Assembly (NCBI GenBank): GCA_002314555.1
Contig: DCGF01000001.1
Coordinates: 702 to 6,462 of the forward strand
DNA length: 5,761 nt
Direction of reading: 5' to 3'
DNA from: Ruminococcaceae bacterium UBA1785
GTDB taxonomy: Bacteria; Bacillota; Clostridia; Oscillospirales; Acutalibacteraceae
In this document: in pieces, positions 1 to 5,406 of the stretch
Position numbering within the stretch: position 1 is the stretch's first letter
How the letters are laid out: each line of letters begins with the position of its first letter
The notes under the pieces: generated by a model
What the model saw: the letters and a program-made list of their open reading frames with translations, nothing else
Told to the model about the DNA's origin: nothing
Database searches by the model: none
Position numbers and translations under genes: made by a program

Positions 1-159
1 CGTAGACTTATTGACTTCCTTTCAGGTGTTGCTTATGCAAACGGTGGACAGCTTAAGAGAGTTGCTAACAGCACATTTATCATCACACCTTATAACGTAA
101 GCATCTCTGGTGATTTGCTTGAGGAACTTGAGAACAGCGGTATGTTCTTCCAGTCATAA
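1..159 (+). CDS. sepF: Cell division protein SepF, C-terminal part (5' end outside window)
   Basis: The first 52 codons in frame 1 end at TAA 157-159 and encode the end of a SepF protein. SepF anchors FtsZ filaments to the membrane and organises the division ring in Gram-positive bacteria. Visible hallmarks are RRLIDFLSGVAYA, then GGQLKRV, then STFIITPYNVSISG. These match, from memory, the RIVDFLSG..YA.GG..QRI....F..TP.NV.VSG pattern of Bacillus SepF; the paired glycines (residues 16-17 of the fragment) belong to the dimerising, FtsZ-binding core. The N-terminal membrane-binding helix is outside the window. In Bacillus, ylmG and ylmH lie between sepF and divIVA; here divIVA follows directly after a 30-base gap. 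No terminator is visible in that gap, so cotranscription is likely. Confidence 0.92.
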   Translation, partial: RRLIDFLSGVAYANGGQLKRVANSTFIITPYNVSISGDLLEELENSGMFFQS

Positions 160-176
160 GTTTGGAATAAATTTAT

Positions 177-181
177 AGGAG
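177..181 (+). promoter_or_regulatory. Ribosome binding site setting the divIVA TTG start
   Basis: AGGAG at 177-181 lies 8 bases before TTG 190. The other in-frame candidate, GTG 181-183, overlaps this site and could not use it. The TTG start also gives the protein beginning MLTP, which is the usual beginning of DivIVA proteins, so both signals favour TTG 190. Confidence 0.75.
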
Positions 182-189
182 TGATTATT

Positions 190-1041
190 TTGCTTACACC
201 TAAGCAGATAAAAGCGTATGATTTCCAGCTTTCAGGTAGAAATGCTTACAAAGCTGCTGATGTAGACGCATTCGTTGACGAAGTATATGAGTCATACGAG
301 CAGATGTTCCGTGAGAACGGTGAACTTGTAAAGAAGTTGAATCTTGTTGCTGACAAACTTCAGTCATATAGAGCTGATGAGGATAACATCAGAAATGCAC
401 TTCTCACAGCTGAGCGTATGAAGGAATCTATTGTTGCTGATGCTGAAGCTAGCGTTAAGTCAGTTGTTGAAGAGAGTAAGGCTAAAGCTGATGAAATCGT
501 AAAAGATGCTGAGTCACAGGCAGAAGAGATTCTTCGTGTAGCACAGGCTAATGCTACTAAGCTCCTTGCTAAGGCACAGGAACTCTATGATGACCAAGTA
601 AGCTCTATTAAAGAAGAGGCTGAAAAAGAAGAAGCTCATCTCCTTCATGTTAAAGAGGAATCAGCAAAAGTTCGTGCAGACTTAATCGACTCATATCAGA
701 AGCAGATTAGTATTCTTGAATTCACACCTGACTTCTCAGAAGAGGTTAAAGCAGCTCATGAGAAGAAAAAGGCTGAAGCTGAAGAAAAGGAAAACATCAT
801 CGAACTTGAAACTGATGATGAAGAAATAGAAGTAGAAGTTGAACTCGCTGATGAGGACGCCGACGCTGACGTTGAAGAGTATTTGGATGAAGATGAAGAC
901 GAATACGAAGACGAAGAAATAGAGGACGAAGGCGAAGAAGAAAGCGAAGAAGAATTCGAAGACATCGACTCTGGCGAAGATCTTTTCGATGAAGACGATG
1001 ACGACGAAGAAGATGAAGATAAAGATCCATCTCTCTTCTAA
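190..1041 (+). CDS. divIVA: DivIVA family cell-pole/septum coiled-coil protein with acidic tail
   Basis: DivIVA proteins bind curved membrane at septa and poles and recruit other division or envelope proteins. From TTG 190 the product is 283 residues, much longer than Bacillus DivIVA (about 164). Residues 1-60 form the N-terminal lipid-binding domain: MLTPKQIKAYDF, then SGRNAYKAADVDAFVDEV leading into the first coiled coil. Residues about 70-180 are a long Ala/Glu/Lys-rich coiled coil, ending in VRADLIDSYQKQISIL, which resembles the conserved end of the family's coiled-coil domain. From about residue 190 the tail becomes almost purely Asp/Glu: roughly 53 of the last 83 residues are acidic, ending DPSLF. 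The usual exposed Phe before the conserved Arg of the membrane tip (FRGY in Bacillus) is Gly here (Gly16-Arg17). The gene sits between sepF and lspA with tight spacing. The assignment is firm; the role of the tail is unknown. Confidence 0.92.
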   Translation: MLTPKQIKAYDFQLSGRNAYKAADVDAFVDEVYESYEQMFRENGELVKKLNLVADKLQSYRADEDNIRNALLTAERMKESIVADAEASVKSVVEESKAKADEIVKDAESQAEEILRVAQANATKLLAKAQELYDDQVSSIKEEAEKEEAHLLHVKEESAKVRADLIDSYQKQISILEFTPDFSEEVKAAHEKKKAEAEEKENIIELETDDEEIEVEVELADEDADADVEEYLDEDEDEYEDEEIEDEGEEESEEEFEDIDSGEDLFDEDDDDEEDEDKDPSLF

Positions 1042-1053
1042 GAAAGGCCTAAT

Positions 1054-1518
1054 ATGACAGTTACCATAACACTTGTTGTGGTTGCCTTGTTAGTAGGACT
1101 CGACCAGTTTACTAAGTTTCTTGTTCTTACTAACGTAAAGCCAGTTGCTGCTGTTCCTTTTATTGATGGAATTATTCAGTTCCGTTATGTTGAAAATACA
1201 GGAGCCGCATTTAGCATATTAAGCGAAAAAACATGGCTACTATCAATACTTACAGGGGTCATGATTCTAATCGGACTCCTGTATTTATTTTTGGGAAAAG
1301 CTGATAACAAACTCCAATACATCTCGCTAACATTAATTATTGCAGGTGGTCTTGGAAATCTTGTTGATAGAATTTTTAGAGGATTTGTTGTTGACTTTAT
1401 TGAGTACCTGTTTATGGAATATGCAGTATTTAACTTTGCTGATATTCTCGTTACTGTTGGCGCAGTCTTGTTAGTTGTTTCAGTACTTTTCGTGAAAGAA
1501 AAGGAACAAGGTGAGTAA
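1054..1518 (+). CDS. lspA: Lipoprotein signal peptidase (signal peptidase II)
   Basis: LspA is the membrane aspartyl protease that removes the signal peptide from diacylglyceryl-modified prolipoproteins, cutting just before the lipidated cysteine. The 154-residue product has the normal family length. Family motifs occur in order: DQFTK at 17-21 after the first membrane segment, NTGAAFS at 48-54, GNLVDR at 101-106, VVDF at 112-115 and FNFAD at 126-130. By comparison with the Pseudomonas enzyme, Asp114 and Asp130 should be the catalytic pair. Four hydrophobic segments are visible, at about 3-25, 61-80, 88-105 and 131-147. The ATG at 1054 is preceded by AGAAAGG (1041-1047) at a good distance, 12 bases after divIVA ends. 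The gene runs into the pseudouridine synthase gene, a pairing also seen in Bacillus (lspA-ylyB). No signs of damage. Confidence 0.97.
   Translation: MTVTITLVVVALLVGLDQFTKFLVLTNVKPVAAVPFIDGIIQFRYVENTGAAFSILSEKTWLLSILTGVMILIGLLYLFLGKADNKLQYISLTLIIAGGLGNLVDRIFRGFVVDFIEYLFMEYAVFNFADILVTVGAVLLVVSVLFVKEKEQGE
1508..1514 (+). promoter_or_regulatory. Ribosome binding site for the pseudouridine synthase, inside the end of lspA
   Basis: AAGGTGA at 1508-1514 lies 5 bases before ATG 1520 and matches the 3' part of the consensus AAGGAGGTGA. It favours ATG 1520 over the in-frame GTG at 1511. GTG 1511 has its own weaker candidate site, AAAGGA (about 1500-1505), so the choice is not certain; it changes the protein by only three residues. 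Confidence 0.5.
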
Positions 1519-1519
1519 T

Positions 1520-2446
1520 ATGGATGGAGATATTCGTACAATCATAGTCGAGAATGACCAAATTGGTGAACGAATTGACACCGTGGTTGCTCTCTCCATC
1601 GATACACTTACACGTTCAGCAGTACAGAAACTTATAGTTGATGGGAACGTCTTCGTAAACGAGGAGATAGTAGCCAAAAATTATAAAGCAAAGTCTGGCG
1701 ACATAATTAAGGTAACCATCCCTGTGCCAGTTCTTCTCAATGTTGAACCACAGGATATAAAACTCGACGTAGTCTATGAGGATGATGACCTTCTTGTTGT
1801 AAATAAGCCAAAAGGTATGGTCGTGCATCCTGCGCCTGGTAATCCTGATGGAACACTTGTAAATGCTTTGATGTTCCACTGCGGAGATTCACTTTCTGGG
1901 ATAAATGGAGTAATTCGCCCAGGAATAGTGCACCGCATTGATAAGGATACTAGTGGGCTCTTAATTGTTGCTAAGAATGACTTCGCTCACCTAAATCTTG
2001 CAGAGCAGATTAAAGAACACTCTTTTACTAGAAAGTACAAAGCAGTTGTTCATGGAAATATTAAGGACGACGAGGGAACTATAGACGCACCTCTCGGCCG
2101 CAGCCCTAAAGATAGAAAGAAAATGGCTGTCACTGATAAGAATTCACGTAATGCAGTCACACACTTTTCTGTTTTAGAGCGTTTTGGTTCTTATACTTTT
2201 TTGGAGTGCAAACTTGAAACAGGGCGCACTCATCAGATTCGTGTCCATATGGCATATAAGGGTCATCCTGTTGCTGGAGACCTCGTATATGGACCGAAGA
2301 ACACACCAAAGGAATTACAAGGCCAGTGCCTGCACGCTGGACTTATAGGATTTATACATCCGAGGACGGGTGAGTACCTCGAATTCGAGGCACCTCTCCC
2401 AGAGTATTTCGAAAATTTTTTAAAGAAATTGAGGGATAGCAAATGA
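1520..2446 (+). CDS. rluD: RluA/RluD family 23S rRNA pseudouridine synthase
   Basis: This family isomerises specific uridines to pseudouridine in RNA; E. coli RluD modifies helix 69 of 23S rRNA. Counting from ATG 1520 (308 residues), an S4-type RNA-binding domain covers about 12-72 (RIDTVVA, then SAVQKLIVDGNVFVN). The catalytic domain follows, with VVNKPKGMVVHP at 93-104. The signature HRIDKDTSGL is at 138-147, in which Asp141 is the expected nucleophile, and GRTHQIRVHM is at 235-244. Length and domain order are typical of RluD-type enzymes, but RluD versus another RluA subgroup cannot be settled by eye; in Bacillus the neighbour of lspA is the homologue ylyB. The start is either ATG 1520 or GTG 1511; the latter would overlap lspA by 8 bases. 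The stop codon overlaps the ATG of the transketolase gene (ATGA), indicating translational coupling. Confidence 0.93.
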   Translation: MDGDIRTIIVENDQIGERIDTVVALSIDTLTRSAVQKLIVDGNVFVNEEIVAKNYKAKSGDIIKVTIPVPVLLNVEPQDIKLDVVYEDDDLLVVNKPKGMVVHPAPGNPDGTLVNALMFHCGDSLSGINGVIRPGIVHRIDKDTSGLLIVAKNDFAHLNLAEQIKEHSFTRKYKAVVHGNIKDDEGTIDAPLGRSPKDRKKMAVTDKNSRNAVTHFSVLERFGSYTFLECKLETGRTHQIRVHMAYKGHPVAGDLVYGPKNTPKELQGQCLHAGLIGFIHPRTGEYLEFEAPLPEYFENFLKKLRDSK

Positions 2447-3270
2447 ATGCAGAACTTAAGGCAAAACTTCAAAAAGATGCCGTACAGGTTCGTATGAGTG
2501 TTATCGAAGGTACATTCAATGCGAAATCAGGACATCCAGGCGGATCACTTTCAGTTTCAGATTTGATGACATATCTCTATATGTACAAACTGAATGTTAA
2601 GCCAGAAGACCCACAGTGGGATGACAGAGATAGATTTGTTCTTTCAAAGGGTCATACAGCTCCAGCACTTTATGGTGCTCTTGCTCTTCGTGGTTTCTTC
2701 CCACAGGATGAAATCAAAACACTTAGAAAGCCAGGCTCACGCCTTCAGGGTCACCCATCTATGCATATGACTCCTGGTGTTGACATGAGCACAGGTTCAC
2801 TTGGTCAAGGTATTTCTGTAGCAGTTGGTATGGCACTTGGTGCTAAGATTAATAAGAAAGACTACAGAGTTTATACAATCCTTGGCGACGGTGAAATCGA
2901 AGAAGGACAAGTTTGGGAAGCTGCTATGTTTGCAGGAGCAAAGAAGCTTGATAACCTTGTTGTAGTAGTTGATAATAACAACCTTCAGATTGACGGAACA
3001 ATTGAAGAGGTTAACTCACCATACCCAATCGATGAGAAGTTTAAGGCATTCGGCTTTAACGTAATTAACATCGATGGTCATGACTTTGATCAGATTGATG
3101 ATGCTTTCACAGCTGCTGAAAACTTCAAGGGCGCTCCTACTGCTATTATTGCAAAGACAGTTAAGGGTAAAGGCGTTTCATTCATGGAAAATCAAGTTGG
3201 CTGGCATGGTAAAGCTCCATCAGCTGAAGAATATGAACAGGCTATGGCAGAATTAAAGGAGGCGCTCTAA
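2443..3270 (+). CDS. tkt: Transketolase, N-terminal (thiamine diphosphate-binding) subunit
   Basis: Transketolase moves two-carbon units between sugar phosphates in the non-oxidative pentose phosphate pathway. Here it is split in two genes, and this 275-residue protein equals the N-terminal third to half of the full enzyme. Visible motifs are SGHPGGSLS at 29-37, LSKGHTAPALYGALA at 68-81, HPSMHMTPGVDMSTGSLGQG at 104-123, and the cofactor motif starting GDG (148-150) with EIEEGQ and ending NNN (178-180), which binds Mg2+ and thiamine diphosphate. WHGKAP at 254-259 is a conserved substrate-side segment. The ATG overlaps the previous stop by four bases; GAGGG at 2431-2435 serves as ribosome site. 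Codons are strongly biased (GGT, GCT, CTT, AAG), more so than in lspA or rluD, suggesting high expression. It must pair with the next gene's product. Dedicated split transketolases for unusual sugars are a less likely alternative. Confidence 0.95.
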   Translation: MNAELKAKLQKDAVQVRMSVIEGTFNAKSGHPGGSLSVSDLMTYLYMYKLNVKPEDPQWDDRDRFVLSKGHTAPALYGALALRGFFPQDEIKTLRKPGSRLQGHPSMHMTPGVDMSTGSLGQGISVAVGMALGAKINKKDYRVYTILGDGEIEEGQVWEAAMFAGAKKLDNLVVVVDNNNLQIDGTIEEVNSPYPIDEKFKAFGFNVINIDGHDFDQIDDAFTAAENFKGAPTAIIAKTVKGKGVSFMENQVGWHGKAPSAEEYEQAMAELKEAL

Positions 3271-3271
3271 T

Positions 3272-4219
3272 ATGGCAGACGTAATTAAGAAAGCTACTAG
3301 AGACGGCTACGGCGACGGTCTCCTTGCACTTGGCGAAAAGAACCCTAACGTTATCGTTATGGATGCCGACCTTGCAGGCGCTACAAAGACAGGCGTATTT
3401 AAGAAGGCATTCCCTGATAGATTCTACAATGCTGGTATTGCAGAGGGTAACTTGATCGGTGTTGCTGCTGGTCTTTCACTTTCTGGCATCACAGTATTTG
3501 CAAGCTCATTTGCAATGTTTGCTGCTGGTCGTGCTTTCGAGCAGATCAGAAACTCTATCGGCTACCCACATCTCAATGTAAAGATTTGTGCTACACATGC
3601 CGGTATCTCTGTTGGTGAAGATGGTGCATCTCACCAGTGTAACGAGGATATTGCTCTTATGAGAACAATTCCTGGTATGACAATTATCAACCCAGCTGAT
3701 GCTGTTGAAGCTAAGGCTGCAGTACTTGCTGCTGCTGATTATGTTGGTCCTGTTTATATGCGATTCGGTCGTCTTGCAGTTCCACAGATCTTTGATGAAG
3801 CTTCATACAAGTTTGAGTGGGGTAAGGGTAAAGAACTCGTAGCTGGTAACGATGTTGCTATTATTGCTACAGGTCTTATGGTTAACGAAGCTCTTATTGC
3901 TGCTGAAGCACTTAAAGCTGAAGGCATCAACGCTCGCGTAATCAACATCCATACTATCAAGCCTCTTGATGAAGAAATCGTTTTGAAGGCTGCTAAAGAG
4001 TGCGGATGCATCGTTACAGCTGAAGAGCATAGCGTAATTGGTGGTCTCGGTGGAGCAGTTGCTGAAGTACTTTCAGAAACTCTTCCAACACCTATTAAGA
4101 GAGTAGGCGTAGAGGACACATTTGGTGGTTCAGGTCCAGCTGTTGAGATGCTTAAGATCTACGGTCTTGATGCTGACCATATTGCAAAGGCTGCAAAAGA
4201 AGTTATTGCAAAGAAATAA
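3272..4219 (+). CDS. tkt: Transketolase, C-terminal (pyrimidine-binding plus C-terminal domain) subunit
   Basis: This 315-residue protein supplies the pyrimidine-binding and C-terminal domains missing from the preceding product, so together they make one working transketolase. The pyrimidine domain covers about 5-168. It includes FYNAGIAEGNLIGVAAGLSL (51-70), in which Glu58 should activate thiamine diphosphate, then RAFEQIRNS (87-95), THAGISVGEDGASHQ (108-122) and VYMRFGR (161-167). The C-terminal domain begins near 185 and contains VINIHTIKPLDEE (223-235) and VTAEEHSVIGGLGGAVAEVL (248-267). It starts one base after the upstream stop, with a near-ideal ribosome site AAAGGAGG at 3255-3262. The 1-deoxyxylulose-5-phosphate synthase and pyruvate dehydrogenase beta families share this fold, but the split arrangement and the N-terminal partner fit transketolase. 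Codon bias is as strong as in its partner. Confidence 0.95.
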   Translation: MADVIKKATRDGYGDGLLALGEKNPNVIVMDADLAGATKTGVFKKAFPDRFYNAGIAEGNLIGVAAGLSLSGITVFASSFAMFAAGRAFEQIRNSIGYPHLNVKICATHAGISVGEDGASHQCNEDIALMRTIPGMTIINPADAVEAKAAVLAAADYVGPVYMRFGRLAVPQIFDEASYKFEWGKGKELVAGNDVAIIATGLMVNEALIAAEALKAEGINARVINIHTIKPLDEEIVLKAAKECGCIVTAEEHSVIGGLGGAVAEVLSETLPTPIKRVGVEDTFGGSGPAVEMLKIYGLDADHIAKAAKEVIAKK

Positions 4220-4241
4220 TTTGATTTAAAGGATTTTTGAA

Positions 4242-5294
4242 ATGGAACAGTTTAGTAGAAAAAAACTCAATAAGACTATGGAGTCTTTACAGATTGCAGA
4301 GACTCACTTCTTAGGGGAAGGCGTAGCTGATAGAGTTTATCTTCTAAACTACAAAAATCCATACTACCTTGATGATATGTTAAACGAAGGTGTTAGTAAC
4401 ACCTTCGAACTTCTCGTGAAGGCAAGCAAGTATATAACAAATGGCCTGCCACTCCTTATGTGGCCAGGCCGTTTTGCTTGCTCTTCTTTCTCTGCAAAGA
4501 CTCCAGATGGAAAGAGATATATTGCTAGAAACTTTGACTACAAAGATTCTCCTTGTATGGTACTTTGGTGTAATCCTGAAAATGGTTATAAGAGCGTAGG
4601 CATCTGTGACATGCTCTTTATGACCTATGGCTTCAAGCGTACCCCAAAGGACTATAAAGATCGTTTTTGGACTTTAATGGCTCCATATACAACTATGGAC
4701 GGCATGAATGAAAAAGGCCTTGTTGTTGCAGTATTAGAGCAAAAGGGCAAAGGCACAAAACAGACGACAAGCCGTCTCCCTATAACTACAACACTTGCTA
4801 TTCGTGCGATTCTTGATAAATGTGCTACCGCAAAAGAAGCTATTGCACTTTTAGACGAATATGATATGCATGATGCAGTTGGTTGCAACTATCATTACCA
4901 TATTATTGATAAAACGGGCGACGACGTAATTATTGAATATGTTGATAATAAGATGAAGGTTTTAAGACCTGAAGAGGGTAAAGATTATCAATATACAACA
5001 AACTTCTTAAAGTCAGCGCCTGAAGGCGACAGAAAAGGAAACTTTGGATACAGTCGCTACTATATGATTCGTGACAACATCGAGCCAAAGAACGGTATTA
5101 TGACCGAAGATGAAGCTATGTCACTTCTTGAGCATGTAAAACTTGAGTATAGACATAAACTTCTAAAGCATCGTGTGACAAGTCTTTGGAGCGTTATTTA
5201 TAATATCGATGATCTTAAGATGACTTTCTGTGCAGGTGCAGATTATTCTAAAAAATACTCTTTCACATTAGAACCAGGAACTTGGCAGAAATAA
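4242..5294 (+). CDS. Cysteine Ntn-hydrolase of the choloylglycine hydrolase / acyl-transferase superfamily
   Basis: This 350-residue protein belongs to the N-terminal-nucleophile linear amide C-N hydrolases (bile salt hydrolase, penicillin V acylase, isopenicillin-N acyltransferase-like). The block CSSFSAKTPDGKRYIARNFD starts at Cys80. Arg96 and Asp99 fall 16 and 19 residues after Cys80, the same spacing as Cys2, Arg18 and Asp21 in bile salt hydrolase. MNEKGL (155-160), YTTNF with Asn254 (cf. Asn175) and YSR with Arg272 (cf. Arg228) complete the fold signature. The position of bile salt hydrolase Asn82 appears to be Glu166. The 79 residues before Cys80 would have to be removed, probably by self-cleavage, to free the nucleophile. 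No signal peptide or membrane segment is seen, so it is probably cytoplasmic. The substrate cannot be told; bile salt hydrolase activity should not be assumed. ATG 4242 has AAAGGA at 4228-4233. It follows the transketolase genes by 22 bases and is the last gene before the terminator. Confidence 0.82.
   Translation: MEQFSRKKLNKTMESLQIAETHFLGEGVADRVYLLNYKNPYYLDDMLNEGVSNTFELLVKASKYITNGLPLLMWPGRFACSSFSAKTPDGKRYIARNFDYKDSPCMVLWCNPENGYKSVGICDMLFMTYGFKRTPKDYKDRFWTLMAPYTTMDGMNEKGLVVAVLEQKGKGTKQTTSRLPITTTLAIRAILDKCATAKEAIALLDEYDMHDAVGCNYHYHIIDKTGDDVIIEYVDNKMKVLRPEEGKDYQYTTNFLKSAPEGDRKGNFGYSRYYMIRDNIEPKNGIMTEDEAMSLLEHVKLEYRHKLLKHRVTSLWSVIYNIDDLKMTFCAGADYSKKYSFTLEPGTWQK
4385..4407 (+). repeat. 23-bp interrupted palindrome inside the hydrolase gene
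   Basis: CGAAGGTGTTA (4385-4395) is followed by one G and then by its perfect reverse complement TAACACCTTCG (4397-4407). The arms are 11 bp without mismatch. It falls in codons for the N-terminal extension (around residues 48-56). The structure is plain in the sequence; a function is not shown. Confidence 0.8.
4443..4470 (+). repeat. GC-rich hairpin inside the hydrolase gene, followed by a T-rich stretch
   Basis: GGCCTG (4443-4448) pairs with CAGGCC (4465-4470), and CCAC (4449-4452) pairs with GTGG (4460-4463), leaving one bulged C (4464) and a 7-base loop. GTTTTGCTTG follows. The outline resembles a weak terminator or pause site but lies within the reading frame, just before the Cys80 codon, so it may be chance. 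Confidence 0.5.
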
Positions 5295-5300
5295 AATTTT

Positions 5301-5324
5301 AGGACCGCAAAAGCGGTCCTTTTT
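5301..5324 (+). terminator. Rho-independent terminator of the sepF-to-hydrolase unit
   Basis: AGGACCGC (5301-5308) and GCGGTCCT (5313-5320) form a perfect 8-bp stem with an AAAA loop, followed by a run of five T (5320-5324). It lies 6 bases after the hydrolase stop. On the minus strand the tail after the stem is AAAATTTT, so it is unlikely to work well in that direction. Confidence 0.93.
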
Positions 5325-5334
5325 AATTAATGTC

Positions 5335-5363
5335 TTGACTTTTTGGGCGAGTTAGCATATGCT
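5335..5363 (+). promoter_or_regulatory. Sigma-A-type promoter of the ZIP transporter gene
   Basis: TTGACT (5335-5340; five of six matches to the -35 consensus) and TATGCT (5358-5363; four of six to the -10 consensus) are separated by exactly 17 bases. Transcription should begin near 5370, giving a leader of about 37 bases before the ATG at 5407. The -10 element is inside the first palindromic operator, so a bound repressor would block polymerase directly. Confidence 0.75.
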
Positions 5364-5366
5364 AAC
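5351..5366. promoter_or_regulatory. Operator 1: perfect 16-bp palindrome GTTAGCATATGCTAAC
   Basis: The site is a perfect inverted repeat of GTTAGCAT and covers the -10 element. An identical copy lies 23 bp downstream. The TTAG/CTAA arms recall operators of DtxR/IdeR-type metal-dependent repressors, which fits a metal transporter downstream; this family assignment is inference. Confidence 0.8.
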
Positions 5367-5373
5367 TATAGTG

Positions 5374-5389
5374 GTTAGCATATGCTAAC
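5374..5389. promoter_or_regulatory. Operator 2: identical 16-bp palindrome in the transcribed leader
   Basis: This is an exact second copy of GTTAGCATATGCTAAC, separated from the first by 7 bases (TATAGTG). Centre-to-centre distance is 23 bp, about two helical turns, so two dimers could bind on roughly the same face. It begins just after the predicted transcription start. In RNA it could also fold into a 6-bp stem ending 8 bases before the ribosome site GGAGGA (5398-5403). Confidence 0.78.
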
Positions 5390-5406
5390 GTTAATTTGGA
5401 GGACAA

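Noticed and set aside
160..189. A separate promoter for divIVA in the sepF-divIVA gap
   Set aside because: The gap is AT-rich but holds no convincing -35 and -10 pair; it is explained by the ribosome site and readthrough from sepF.
181..189. GTG 181 as the start of divIVA
   Set aside because: It overlaps the only good Shine-Dalgarno site and would add three residues ahead of the family-typical MLTP beginning.
756..1030. Two overlapping minus-strand reading frames rich in Ser or in Leu/Arg
   Set aside because: They are antisense shadows of the GAA/GAT/GAC-rich acidic tail of divIVA; the composition is fully explained by that and no ribosome site or family pattern is seen.
3754..4119. Minus-strand 121-codon frame opposite the transketolase C-terminal gene
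   Set aside because: It lies entirely opposite a well-conserved gene with strong codon bias and its protein resembles nothing recognisable.
5295..5320. Terminator working in both directions
   Set aside because: On the minus strand the stem is followed by AAAATTTT rather than an immediate T run, and there is no minus-strand gene to terminate.
5367..5372. TATAGT as the -10 element of the ZIP promoter
   Set aside because: It would need a -35 near 5344-5349 (TGGGCG), which is poor; TTGACT with TATGCT at 17-base spacing is much better.
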